Source: Pseudomonas sp. MPC6
GTDB taxonomy: Bacteria > Pseudomonadota > Gammaproteobacteria > Pseudomonadales > Pseudomonadaceae
Assembly: GCF_006094435.1 (NCBI RefSeq)
Contig: NZ_CP034783.1
Span: 399,001 to 463,000 of the forward strand
Direction: 5' to 3'
DNA length: 64,000 nt
Part shown: positions 27,994-36,747 of the stretch, one piece after another
How the letters are laid out: every line of letters begins with the position of its first letter
Numbering within the stretch: position 1 is the first letter of the stretch
The notes under the pieces: model-generated
Database searches by the model: none
Seen by the model: only the letters and a program-made list of their open reading frames with translations
Told to the model about the DNA's origin: nothing
Made by a program: the position numbers and the translations under genes

Positions 27994-28704
27994 ATGAGCA
28001 ATTCGAAAAAAGTCATCGTTATCACTGGCGCCTCTCAAGGTCTCGGCGCAGGCATGGTCAAGGCTTTCCGTGATCTGGACTACAAGGTCGTCGCCACTTC
28101 ACGTTCGATCAAACCGTCCACCGACCCGGACATCCTCACCGTGGCGGGCGACATCGGCAACCCGGAGGTCGCTCAGCAAGTGATCCGCGAAACGATCGAA
28201 CGTTTCGGCCGCATCGACACCCTGGTCAACAACGCCGGGATCTTCGTCGCCAAACCGTTCACCGAGTACACCGCTGAAGACTACGCCAATGTGCTCTCGG
28301 TGAACCTGAATGGCTTCTTCTACATCACCCAACTCGCGATTACCGAGATGGAGAAACAAGGCAGCGGTCACGTGGTGAACATCACCACCAGCCTGGTGGA
28401 CCACGCCATCGACGGCGTGCCGTCGGTACTGGCTTCGCTGACCAAAGGTGGCCTGAACGCGGCGACCAAGTCTTTGGCCATCGAATACGCCAAGCGCGGG
28501 ATTCGGGTGAATGCGGTTTCTCCTGGCATCATCAAGACGCCGATGCATGGTGAGGAAACTCATGAAGCGCTGGGGAATCTGCACCCGGTTGGGCATATGG
28601 GTGAGATCAGTGACATTTCTCAGGCGGTTGTGTATCTGGACAGCGCGAACTTTGTTACTGGGGAAATTCTGCACGTTGATGGTGGGCAGAGCGCGGGTCA
28701 CTGA
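27994..28704 (+). CDS. SDR-family protein lacking the catalytic Tyr
   Basis: A 236-aa Rossmann-fold short-chain dehydrogenase. TGASQGLG (glycine motif), NNAG and the NITTS serine are present, but the YxxxK motif reads ASLTK: Ala sits where the catalytic Tyr should be, four residues before the Lys. The C-terminal PGIIKTPMH motif is intact. It may bind NAD(P)H without classical reduction, or use another residue. It is 43 bp after the DsbA-like gene in one apparent operon. Confidence 0.85.
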   Translation: MSNSKKVIVITGASQGLGAGMVKAFRDLDYKVVATSRSIKPSTDPDILTVAGDIGNPEVAQQVIRETIERFGRIDTLVNNAGIFVAKPFTEYTAEDYANVLSVNLNGFFYITQLAITEMEKQGSGHVVNITTSLVDHAIDGVPSVLASLTKGGLNAATKSLAIEYAKRGIRVNAVSPGIIKTPMHGEETHEALGNLHPVGHMGEISDISQAVVYLDSANFVTGEILHVDGGQSAGH

Positions 28705-28730
28705 GATCTGATTTTCCAAACCCCAGAAAC

Positions 28731-28765
28731 AACAAAGCCCTCGTATTTCTACGAGGGCTTTGTTT
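28731..28765. terminator. Terminator between the SDR gene and tRNA-Thr
   Basis: CAAAGCCCTCGTA/TACGAGGGCTTTG stem, then TTTTG on the plus strand; the other strand has TTGTT after the stem, so it may end both transcripts. Confidence 0.85.
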
Positions 28766-28769
28766 TGTA

Positions 28770-28845
<76 letters not shown>

Positions 28846-28974
28846 GTGTTGGGCGACGATTATAGCGATTGGAATGGTTCTGTAAACCCCTGAATTCAGA
28901 CTATTTTTGCGTAGGCGTCAGGCCAGGCCCGCGAGTGCTTGCGCGGGACTGGCCAAGGCAATTGCTTTAACGCC

Positions 28975-30216
28975 TCAGACGCCGTTCTTGACGGCGTTGA
29001 TCAGGTCCTGGCTCAGCACCTGCGCGGGCGCCACTTGCACGCTTTGGGTGTAGAACGGCGGCAGGTTCTGGGCCAGTGTCGACAAGGTTTGTGCGGTGGT
29101 GTTGCCGGGCAGCAGGACGTATTGCAGGTTGGACGGATAGCTCTGTGGCACCGGGCCTTCCATGGTCGAGCCGTAGGCGCCGAAGGTCATCACGGCCTGC
29201 GGTGTGGTGGGGTCGGGGGCGTAGAGGAAGACGAAGGTGCCGTACTTCGGATGGGTCAGGTATTGCTCGGCCTGGGCGCGAACGGCCGGGTCGGGGTCGT
29301 TCATCAGGGTCCAGCGCATGACCGCGTAGCTGCGGGTGGTTTCCATGAAGGCGGTGCGAATCGGCGATTGGTTCTCGACGCCGGCCAGGCACACCAGCAG
29401 GTTGCCGAACGGGTCGATGAGGGCGACCGAGTTGAAGACCGTGCCTTGCTGCGCGGTTTTCAGTAGCGGCGGGGCGAGTTCTGCGCCGGGGTCGCGGGGG
29501 TTGGCCGATTGCACGGTCAGGGCGAACGGGCTGAGCGCGGTCAGTGCCTGGCGCACTTTGCTGTTGGTCGGGAGGTTTGTCGGGTTTTGCAGTTGGTCCG
29601 GCGGCAGGCCGCTGTTGTTGCTGGCCTCGCGCACGGTGTTGACGCTGGCGGAAAAGATCGAGCTGGTGAGGAAGTAGGCCGCCGAATCGATGGTCTCGCC
29701 AGCGAACACCGGGCTGTTCGAACCCTGATAGGCGCGGCTGACCGGCGCCGCAATCGCATAGTAGCCCCAGGTGTCTTGCGCCTGTTGGCGGATCTGCGGC
29801 GGTAGCGACGGGAAGTTGAATTGGCTGTTGAAGTTGATACCGGCGTAGTCATCGATCGCACTGACGGCGACGTTGAAGCCTGCGGTCAGCAGCGAGCCGG
29901 CGCACATGGCGCACGGGTCCAGGGTCGTGACGACGGTCAATTGGCTGGGGGGTGGCAGGTTCAGTGGCGCGACGTTTTCGTAGTACCAGTCCACCAGCTG
30001 ACGTTCGCCGTGGGCGGTCGGGTCATGGGGCAGGAAGTAGGTGGTGCCACTGCCGGGAAAGGGCATCAGCACGTTGTTGTGCAGGGCGGCGATGACTTCG
30101 CCGGTGGCGTTGTTGATGATGGCGCCGCCCACGGCGAAGGTTTGCTGCAGTGCAGCCTCGATGGCCTGGTTGGCGACGGTGTCGACGGCTTCCTGTGCAC
30201 TGTTCAATGTGCTCAT
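28975..30216 (-). CDS. Two-domain cytidine-deaminase-fold protein
   Basis: A 413-aa protein with a zinc deaminase signature: H69-G-E71 (PTAHGERQL) and P101-C102-x-x-C105 (DPCAMCAG), as in CDA/dCMP/tRNA deaminases. A second half (about residues 230-380) appears to repeat the fold without the ligands: IDPFGNLLVCLAGV, AFMETTRSYA and APDPTTPQAVMT lie at the matching places. Thus one catalytic and one degenerate domain, an arrangement known in E. coli Cdd. The substrate is unknown. No signal peptide. It is a single gene after tRNA-Thr. Confidence 0.75.
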   Translation of the reverse strand: MSTLNSAQEAVDTVANQAIEAALQQTFAVGGAIINNATGEVIAALHNNVLMPFPGSGTTYFLPHDPTAHGERQLVDWYYENVAPLNLPPPSQLTVVTTLDPCAMCAGSLLTAGFNVAVSAIDDYAGINFNSQFNFPSLPPQIRQQAQDTWGYYAIAAPVSRAYQGSNSPVFAGETIDSAAYFLTSSIFSASVNTVREASNNSGLPPDQLQNPTNLPTNSKVRQALTALSPFALTVQSANPRDPGAELAPPLLKTAQQGTVFNSVALIDPFGNLLVCLAGVENQSPIRTAFMETTRSYAVMRWTLMNDPDPAVRAQAEQYLTHPKYGTFVFLYAPDPTTPQAVMTFGAYGSTMEGPVPQSYPSNLQYVLLPGNTTAQTLSTLAQNLPPFYTQSVQVAPAQVLSQDLINAVKNGV

Positions 30217-30316
30217 GATTTTCCCAGCTCCTTGCTGATTGAGCGTCAGACAATTCTGGCGCTTGGCAAAGATAGTTGAGGATTTGCGGGGTGGTTATGT
30301 TCATTTGGCGTAGCGC

Positions 30317-30502
30317 TTATGCACAACGGGATCTTTCCTGCCCCTGCTTAGAGGCAAAATTGCGGATCCGTTCTCGTTTGCTCGCAAATGCCTGTTTTAC
30401 AGGTTTTTTTACGGGTGTACGAAATTTGAACAGTTGTGTTTCAGTCCCGAAACAGCTGGATATATTGGATCCAGGAAAACTTCATCCACAGAGTTATCCA
30501 CA
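30317..30502. promoter_or_regulatory. DnaA-box-like motifs
   Basis: TTATGCACA at 30317-30325 and TTATCCACA at 30494-30502 match the DnaA box consensus TTATNCACA, with a near match TCATCCACA at 30482-30490. They lie in the 297-bp gap upstream of the deaminase gene. Otherwise this gap holds only AT-rich sequence. Confidence 0.4.
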
Positions 30503-30513
30503 GGCTGAGGCGT

Positions 30514-31743
30514 TTATGAGCGCTCTGCGAGAAGCAGGAAGTTGCGCGGCGTGAGTGCGGTTTCACAGAAGGTGCCCAGGCGAACGGTGTATGCCTGCTC
30601 GGAGAGGAAAAGCGCCCGATCGAGGTTCAGCCACAGCTCCAATGGGCGTCGGAAAAGTCCGCGCAGCAGCTCCAGGTTGCGCACTTCGGCCAGCCGCTGC
30701 CATCCGGCCGCTTCCAAGGCTTGCCAGTCCTGCGGTACGACTGTGGATAAGTCTTTAAGCGCGGCCAAATGATGGCAGTACTCGGCAAAGGATTTTTCCA
30801 GCCAGGCACTGGGCAGGGAAGGAGTGGGCAGGTATTCGTCGATGCCGCGCAGTTGCCGTTGCAGCAGGTCGAAGCCCAGGCGCCGGGCCATTGAAGTGTC
30901 GCGCTGGCGGCGGACGCGGGTGCCAGCGGTGACGGTTTCGCTCATTGGGAGCGAGAGGTCATCGAGGGACAGCTGCAACGCCGACCCCTTGGCCGCGAGG
31001 GAAAGCGCCTGATAGTCGCTGGCACTGATCCGGTTGTAGCAGCAGGGCGCGATGGCCATCTGTTTGCAACCTGCCGCGCTGGCGAGTTGCATCAGGCGCA
31101 CATGCAGATCACCGCAGGCGTGCAGCGCTACGGGCGTGTGGTCAGCCTTCAATAAGACGGCGACACCCGGTGCGAGTACGTCTTGCTCGACATGAAGCGC
31201 ATGCAATTGATGACGCTGGCTGAGGGCCTGGCCGCTGGCGATCAGTGCCGGGTCATATTCCAGGCAAGTCAGCTGCTGACCGGTTCGCAGCAAGCGTCGC
31301 CCCAAATGGCCTTTGCCCGAACACCAATCCAGCCAATGGTTCGGCACAGAAGTAAACGCCAGCCGACTGGCGAACGCTTCAATCTGCTGCCATTTGCGCC
31401 CTGGCACATCGACATTCAAGCGATGCCCGGCCGTTTCAAGCGCATGGGCCGGGAATTCGCCTACTGCGCTCAGATCAAGGGACAATCGTGCGAGGGTTGC
31501 AAACGGCTCCGGCGCATCCAGCAAACAGGGTTGGTTATGGCTGTTTTCCGCCTCTTCCAGCGACCGCGCCCGTAGCCAAAGCGCCAACTCCGGGTAGGAC
31601 GTTTCCCAGGGGAGTTGCAGATGGGTGAACGGTCGGGGCTTCCACAGCGCCTGATGCTCGAACAGAAAAGCATCCAGCGCGGCGTAACGGGCGAGCAAGT
31701 CGTCGCCCGTCAGCACGCGACCATCAGCGTCCCTGGCAGGCAT
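30514..31743 (-). CDS. SAM-dependent methyltransferase (Methyltransf_32-like)
   Basis: A 409-aa protein with a class-I SAM-binding motif, LDWCSGKGHLGRRLL (about residues 135-149), then CLEYDPALI and a cysteine-rich AIAPCCYNRIS. This matches the Methyltransf_32/GSTCD family, whose substrate is unknown. The start at 31743 overlaps the permease gene's end by 20 bases, so it is the last gene of the ABC-transporter operon. No close Shine-Dalgarno is seen; coupling to the permease is likely. Confidence 0.8.
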   Translation of the reverse strand: MPARDADGRVLTGDDLLARYAALDAFLFEHQALWKPRPFTHLQLPWETSYPELALWLRARSLEEAENSHNQPCLLDAPEPFATLARLSLDLSAVGEFPAHALETAGHRLNVDVPGRKWQQIEAFASRLAFTSVPNHWLDWCSGKGHLGRRLLRTGQQLTCLEYDPALIASGQALSQRHQLHALHVEQDVLAPGVAVLLKADHTPVALHACGDLHVRLMQLASAAGCKQMAIAPCCYNRISASDYQALSLAAKGSALQLSLDDLSLPMSETVTAGTRVRRQRDTSMARRLGFDLLQRQLRGIDEYLPTPSLPSAWLEKSFAEYCHHLAALKDLSTVVPQDWQALEAAGWQRLAEVRNLELLRGLFRRPLELWLNLDRALFLSEQAYTVRLGTFCETALTPRNFLLLAERS

Positions 31744-32413
31744 CGACGCGCAGCCAGCGCTCCAGCAGCTTGAAGCCGCGAACCAGCACGTAGGCCATCA
31801 GCAGGTAGAACATGCCCGCGGCGAAGAAGATCTCTACCGGCAGATAAGTCCGGGCGATGATGGTGCGGGCCATGCCGGTGAGTTCCAGCAGGGTCACGGT
31901 ACTCGCCAGCGCGCTGGCCTTGAGCATCAGGATCACTTCGTTGCTGTAGGCCGGCAGGCCGATGCGCGCGGCGCGGGGCAGGATGATGTAGAACAGAGCC
32001 TTGGGCCGGGACATGCCCAGCGCCCGCGCCGCTTCGATCTCCCCCGGGGGAATCGCCTGGATTGCGCCGCGCAGGATCTCGGCGATGTAGGCCGCGGTGT
32101 GCAGGGTCATGGTCGCGGTGGCGCACCAGAACGGATCGCGCAGGTAGGGCCACATCGAGCTGTTGCGGATCGCGTCGAACTGCGCCAGGCCGTAGTAGAC
32201 CAGGAACAGCTGAACCAGCAACGGCGTGCCTCGGAAAAAGAAGATGTAGCCGTAGGGAATTGCCCGCACGTACCAGAGGCGCGACGAGCGGGCGATGCCC
32301 AGCGGAATCGCCAGCAACAGCCCGGCGATCACGGCGATGGCCACCAGTTCCAGGGTCAGGGTCGCGCCCTGGGCCAGTTTCGGCAGCCATTTGATGATGA
32401 CTTCCCAGTTCAT
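31724..32413 (-). CDS. Amino-acid ABC transporter permease (HisM/ArtM type)
   Basis: A 229-aa inner-membrane permease. Hydrophobic segments include LTLELVAIAVIAGLLLAIPL and the EAA loop EIEAARALGMSRPKALFYIILP, which contacts the ATPase. The start at 32413 follows the ATGA overlap with the preceding permease; the long frame to 32659 is a read-through in that gene's sequence. It should pair with the neighbouring permease as a heterodimer for polar amino acids. Confidence 0.9.
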   Translation of the reverse strand: MNWEVIIKWLPKLAQGATLTLELVAIAVIAGLLLAIPLGIARSSRLWYVRAIPYGYIFFFRGTPLLVQLFLVYYGLAQFDAIRNSSMWPYLRDPFWCATATMTLHTAAYIAEILRGAIQAIPPGEIEAARALGMSRPKALFYIILPRAARIGLPAYSNEVILMLKASALASTVTLLELTGMARTIIARTYLPVEIFFAAGMFYLLMAYVLVRGFKLLERWLRVDACQGR

Positions 32414-33105
32414 TGGGTGCTCCTCGCGAAGCCGCGAGCGGCGCGTCGTTCCATAAAGTGCATACCGGTCATGGCCAGGATGGTCAGGCCCAGGTACATG
32501 AAGGCGGCCACCATATAAAAGGTGAACGGTTGCTTGGACACGGTCACGCCGATTTGCGCGTGACGCATGATTTCTTCCAGGCCGATCACCGACACCAGTG
32601 CGGTGTCCTTCATCAGGATCATGAACAGGTTGCCCAGGCCCGGCAGGGCGATGCGCCACATCTGCGGCATGATCAACCGTGTGAAGATGCGAAACTTCGA
32701 CAGGCCCAACGCTACGCCAGCTTCACGGTGGCCCTTGGGGATCGCGAGGATCGCGCCACGAAACACTTCCGTGGCGTAGGCGCCGAAGCACAGGCCCAGC
32801 GCAATCACGCCAGCGGCGAACGCATTGAGTTCGAGGTCGGGGTTGCCGAAGAACTCGCCCAGGGCGCGCATCAGGTTGACCGTGCCGAAGTAGATCAACA
32901 GCACCCAGAGCAATTCCGGGATGCCGCGCACCAGGGTCGAATAAGTACCGCCAAGCCATTGCAACGGCTTGTATGGGGAAGTCTTGGCCAAGGCGCCGAG
33001 CAGACCGAGCACCAGCCCCACGCACAAGGCCGAGAGTGCCAGTTTCACAGTCATCAGTGCGCCAGCGGCGAGCGCCGGGCCGAATCCGTAGAGATCGATA
33101 GTCAT
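32410..33105 (-). CDS. Amino-acid ABC transporter permease (HisQ/ArtQ type)
   Basis: A 231-aa permease, partner of the HisM-like gene. It has five likely membrane spans and the EAA motif GHREAGVALGLSKFRIFTRLIMPQ. Its stop overlaps the next start by four bases. It is 78 bp downstream of the binding-protein gene in the same operon. Confidence 0.9.
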   Translation of the reverse strand: MTIDLYGFGPALAAGALMTVKLALSALCVGLVLGLLGALAKTSPYKPLQWLGGTYSTLVRGIPELLWVLLIYFGTVNLMRALGEFFGNPDLELNAFAAGVIALGLCFGAYATEVFRGAILAIPKGHREAGVALGLSKFRIFTRLIMPQMWRIALPGLGNLFMILMKDTALVSVIGLEEIMRHAQIGVTVSKQPFTFYMVAAFMYLGLTILAMTGMHFMERRAARGFARSTQ

Positions 33106-33183
33106 GGATGTCTTTTCAAATCGCGGCAGGCAATGCCAGGGACGGGCGCCGTCAGCGAACGACGCCCGTCAGGCCAGTCAGGA

Positions 33184-33930
33184 TCAATAGATGCTGAACG
33201 GGAAGTACTTGTCGTTGATCTTCTTGTAGGTGCCGTCAGCGACGATTTCTTTCAGTGCGGTATTCAGCCTGTCGCGAATCGCGTCGCCTTTACGTACTGC
33301 GATACCGATCTTGTCGCTTTCTTCCACCGGGTCGCCCTTGAATTCGTAAGAGCGGCCGGCGTCGCTTTTCAGCCATTCGTAGTTGACGTACTTGTCGGCC
33401 AGGATGCCGTCCAGGCGACCGGAAGTCAGGTCGAGGTAGGCGTTTTCCTGGGTGTCGTAGAGTTTGACTTCAACGCCTTCCATGTTGTCTTCCAGCCAGG
33501 TGCCGGCGAGGGTCGCACGTTGGGCGCCGATCACTTTGCCTTGCAGGGCATCCTTGTCGGTTTTGAAGTCGACGCCTTTCTTGGCGATGAATTGCAGCTT
33601 GTTGGAGTAGTACGGGTCGGTGAAGTCCACCGCTTGCTTGCGCTCGTCGGTGATCGACATCGAGGAGATCAGGAAGTCGAACTTCTTGGCGTTCAGGGCC
33701 GGGATGATGCCGTCCCAGTCGGAGGTGACCACTTTGCATTCGACTTTCATCTTGGCGCACAGGGCGTCGCCGATTTCCTTGTCGAAGCCGACGACATTGC
33801 CACTGGCATCTTTGTTGTTGAACGGCGGGTAGGCCGCTTCGATGCCCATCTTCAAGGTCTCGGCGGCGGCACCGGCGCTGAAGGCCAGGGTGACGGCGGC
33901 AGCCAGGAAGATCTTTTTGTAGTTCTGCAT
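33184..33930 (-). CDS. Amino-acid-binding periplasmic protein
   Basis: A 248-aa family-3 solute-binding protein. Residues 1-23 are a signal peptide (LAFSAGAAAE). The mature N-terminus LKMGIEAAYPPFNNKD, then VGFDKEIGDALC and SITDERKQAVDFTDPY, are the hallmarks of lysine/arginine/ornithine or histidine-binding proteins. The exact ligand is not certain; a basic amino acid is most likely by family. It lies between the ATPase and permease genes. Confidence 0.9.
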   Translation of the reverse strand: MQNYKKIFLAAAVTLAFSAGAAAETLKMGIEAAYPPFNNKDASGNVVGFDKEIGDALCAKMKVECKVVTSDWDGIIPALNAKKFDFLISSMSITDERKQAVDFTDPYYSNKLQFIAKKGVDFKTDKDALQGKVIGAQRATLAGTWLEDNMEGVEVKLYDTQENAYLDLTSGRLDGILADKYVNYEWLKSDAGRSYEFKGDPVEESDKIGIAVRKGDAIRDRLNTALKEIVADGTYKKINDKYFPFSIY

Positions 33931-33943
33931 GCGGGTAGCTCCG

Positions 33944-34717
33944 TTAGCGGTTGCTGGACATGAATTGTTTGCAGCGCGCCGAAAGCGGGTTTTCGAATAC
34001 CTGCTGTGGCGATCCTTGCTCTTCTACCAAGCCTTGGTGGAGGAACACCACTTCGCTGGAAACCTGACGGGCGAACCCCATTTCATGGGTGACCAGCAGC
34101 ATGGTGCGGCCTTCTTCAGCCAATGCACGGATGACATTAAGTACTTCCTGGACCATTTCCGGGTCAAGGGCAGAGGTGGGTTCGTCGAACAGAATCACCT
34201 TGGGCTGCATCGCCAGGGTGCGGGCGATAGCGGCGCGTTGCTGTTGGCCGCCGGAGAGTTGCGACGGGTAGGCGTGGCGCTTGTCGGCGATGCCGACCTT
34301 GGCCAGCAGGGCTTCAGCGACTTCGATGGCCTCGGCCTTGCTCTGGCCGAGCACGCGGCGCGGGGCTTCGATGATGTTATCGAGCACGCTCATGTGCGGC
34401 CACAGATTAAAGTTTTGAAACACAAAACCGATCTCGCTGCGCAGGCGGTTGATCTGCCTGCCGTCGGCAGCGACCAGTTCACCGTTCTTCGCGGCCTTGA
34501 GCTTGAGTTCTTCACCGGCCACCAGGATCTGGCCCTGGTGCGGGTTTTCCAGCAGGTTGATGCAGCGCAGGAACGTGGACTTGCCGGAGCCGGAGGAACC
34601 CAGGATCGAGATCACGTCGCCGTCGCGGGCGGTCAGCGAGATGCCTTTGAGCACTTCGAGCTGTCCGTAGCGTTTGTGCAAGTTGCGGATTTCAAGCGCG
34701 GGCGCGGCCTCAGCCAT
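33944..34717 (-). CDS. Amino-acid ABC transporter ATPase (HisP type)
   Basis: A 257-aa ABC ATPase. Walker A is GSSGSGKST, the Q-loop is VFQNFNLWPHMSV, the signature LSGGQQQRAAIAR, Walker B VILFDEPTSALDPE and the H-switch LVTHEMGFA. It is the first gene of the five-gene operon, just 13 bp before the binding-protein gene. Confidence 0.92.
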   Translation of the reverse strand: MAEAAPALEIRNLHKRYGQLEVLKGISLTARDGDVISILGSSGSGKSTFLRCINLLENPHQGQILVAGEELKLKAAKNGELVAADGRQINRLRSEIGFVFQNFNLWPHMSVLDNIIEAPRRVLGQSKAEAIEVAEALLAKVGIADKRHAYPSQLSGGQQQRAAIARTLAMQPKVILFDEPTSALDPEMVQEVLNVIRALAEEGRTMLLVTHEMGFARQVSSEVVFLHQGLVEEQGSPQQVFENPLSARCKQFMSSNR

Positions 34718-35279
34718 GTGCGTTCCTCAAAGTGTTTCGCTCCTGCTGTTGGCGGCCTTCCTGGCGAGGCGGCCAAGCTAGCATAGCGTCTGAATGGCAG
34801 CCAACAGCGCTACGGGCGGTAAACGGGTGGTGTGTGGCAGGTTGTCGCATCGCTACAGCAGACTGTCGCGCTGCTATCAACCGAACAGCCGTTTGAACCC
34901 TGCTTCAACATGAAAAGCGTGGTGGGTATCGCAAAAAGGGGCGCGATGTTGCCAGCTTTGGCGGGGTGTTGGAAGCGCTAACCGGCCAAACGATACGTAT
35001 CCGCACTTTTATCGTGCGTCGAGCTTTTTTTTAGTGTGTTTCTGGTGCGCGATTTCGTTCCTGGAGTGAGTCGCAGGGTAACGTTCTGGCGAAGTGCCAT
35101 GCATTTCAATGACTTGCAAGAACTTAGCATGCTTGCTACAAGCCCCGGTTTTGGGGAGTTTGTAACATTTTGGCGCAATTATTGCGTGCAGAATAAGGAA
35201 CGCTCCGTTGGTTTCTTTTTACAAGAAGGAACGTCCGGCGGGATGTACGCATTCGCTTTTCCTTACAAAGGTAGTTTCA
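34718..35279. other. 562-bp divergent regulatory region, ABC operon and gabP
   Basis: No gene is seen here. It holds a minus-strand TATGCT -10-like box (34780-34785) for the ABC operon, a direct repeat TGTCGC-N3-GCTA at 34843 and 34864 (21-bp period), a 16-bp imperfect repeat at 35078 and 35162 (84-bp period), and the sigma-54 promoter of gabP. The minus-strand frame at 34978-35178 is treated as chance. Confidence 0.5.
35170..35187 (+). promoter_or_regulatory. Sigma-54 promoter of gabP
   Basis: TTGGCGCAATTATTGCG matches the -24/-12 pattern: GG at 35172-35173 and GC at 35184-35185, ten bases between. The transcript would start near 35197, 83 bases before the ATG. An upstream activator, perhaps NtrC-like, is expected. 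Confidence 0.65.
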
Positions 35280-36671
35280 ATGAGCAGTACCCCAAGCTCC
35301 AATGGCCTCGAACAGGGGCTCAAACCGCGTCATGTGACCATGCTGTCGATCGCCGGGGTTATCGGTGCCGGCCTGTTCGTCGGCTCCGGCCACGCTATCG
35401 CTGCAGCTGGCCCGGCTGTGCTGTTGGCCTATGCTGCCGCCGGTACCCTGGTGGTGCTGGTGATGCGCATGCTCGGCGAAATGGCCGTTGCCTCGCCGGA
35501 CACCGGCTCCTTCTCGACCTACGCCGATCGCGCAATCGGTCATTGGGCCGGGTTCACCATCGGCTGGCTCTACTGGTGGTTCTGGGTGCTGGTCATCCCG
35601 CTGGAGGCCAACGCCGCCGCAACCATCCTGCATGCCTGGTTCCCCAACGTGGCGATCTGGGCGTTCACCCTGGTGATCACCTTGCTGCTGACGGTGACCA
35701 ACCTGTTCAGCGTGAAGAACTACGGTGAATTCGAGTTCTGGTTCGCCCTGGTCAAGGTCCTGGCGATCATCGGTTTCATTGTCCTCGGCGTTCTGGCGAT
35801 TTTCGGCTTCCTGCCGACCAGCCAAGTCAGCGGTGTGTCCCACTTGTTCGACACCCAAGGCTTCCTGCCAAACGGCAAGGGCGCTGTGCTCGCTGCGATG
35901 TTGACGACCATGTTCTCGTTCATGGGCACCGAAATCGTCACCATCGCCGCTGCGGAATCGAAGAACCCGGGCCAGCAAATCTCCAAGGCCACCAATTCGG
36001 TGATCTGGCGGATCGGCTTGTTCTACCTTGTATCGATCTTCATCGTCGTGGCGCTGGTGCCCTGGAACGACCCGGTATTGGCCGCTGTCGGTTCCTACCA
36101 GACCGTGCTTGAGCGCATGGGCATCCCGAACGCCAAGCTGATCGTCGACATCGTGGTATTGGTTGCCGTGACCAGCTGCCTGAACTCGGCGCTCTATACC
36201 GCTTCGCGGATGCTGTTCTCCCTGGGCAAGCGTGGTGATGCGCCAGCTGTGGCAACGCGCACCAATGGCAGCGGCACGCCGTATTGGGCCGTGATCCTGT
36301 CCACCGCCGCCGCCTTCCTCGCGGTATTCGCCAACTACGTGGCGCCGGCCGCGGTGTTCGAGTTCCTGCTGGCCAGCTCCGGCGCCATCGCGTTGCTGGT
36401 GTACCTGGTGATTGCGGTTTCCCAGCTGCGCATGCGCCAGAAGCGCGTGATTGCCGGTGAGAAGATTGCCTTCCGGATGTGGCTGTTCCCTGGCCTGACC
36501 TATGCGGTGATCGTGTTCATCGTCGGCATCCTGACAATTATGCTGTTCCAGGAAGCCCATCGCGTTGAGATCCTCGCGACCGGCCTGCTGAGCCTGTTGG
36601 TGGTGGCGACCGGTTTGCTGGTGGCTCGCCGTCGCAAGCTGCAGAAACTGGGTGCGGCGGTGCTGAACTGA
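35280..36671 (+). CDS. gabP: GABA permease GabP (APC family)
   Basis: A 463-aa inner-membrane amino-acid permease with twelve predicted spans. The first span region reads VTMLSIAGVIGAGLFVGSGHAIAAAGP, the APC consensus amphipathic region, and FSFMGTEIVTIAAAESKNPGQQ marks the GabP/AroP subgroup. GABA is the expected substrate, though closely related permeases carry other amino acids. The start at 35280 has AAGGT upstream. Transcribed from the sigma-54 promoter, which suits nitrogen control. A terminator follows. Confidence 0.85.
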   Translation: MSSTPSSNGLEQGLKPRHVTMLSIAGVIGAGLFVGSGHAIAAAGPAVLLAYAAAGTLVVLVMRMLGEMAVASPDTGSFSTYADRAIGHWAGFTIGWLYWWFWVLVIPLEANAAATILHAWFPNVAIWAFTLVITLLLTVTNLFSVKNYGEFEFWFALVKVLAIIGFIVLGVLAIFGFLPTSQVSGVSHLFDTQGFLPNGKGAVLAAMLTTMFSFMGTEIVTIAAAESKNPGQQISKATNSVIWRIGLFYLVSIFIVVALVPWNDPVLAAVGSYQTVLERMGIPNAKLIVDIVVLVAVTSCLNSALYTASRMLFSLGKRGDAPAVATRTNGSGTPYWAVILSTAAAFLAVFANYVAPAAVFEFLLASSGAIALLVYLVIAVSQLRMRQKRVIAGEKIAFRMWLFPGLTYAVIVFIVGILTIMLFQEAHRVEILATGLLSLLVVATGLLVARRRKLQKLGAAVLN

Positions 36672-36686
36672 TTCGTACCCCGTGAC

Positions 36687-36738
36687 GCAAAACGGCCGCT
36701 GTCAGTGATGACAAGCGGCCGTTTTTGTTTTCGCTGGT
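36687..36738. terminator. gabP terminator, copy 1 of a duplicated sequence
   Basis: Long stem AACGGCCGCTGTCA/TGACAAGCGGCCGTT followed by TTTG and the tail TTTTCGCTGG. The same about 45-bp sequence occurs at 37510-37560 with one clear base difference. The two copies flank the vapBC pair. Confidence 0.85.
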
Positions 36739-36747
36739 TGTGGTCGT

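Noticed and set aside
30317..30502. Replication origin from DnaA boxes
   Set aside because: Only two or three boxes, no AT-rich unwinding element clearly shown, and no dnaA/dnaN neighbours.
35277..36560. 427-codon frame opposite gabP
   Set aside because: Gln/His/Asp-rich antisense shadow of a membrane protein.
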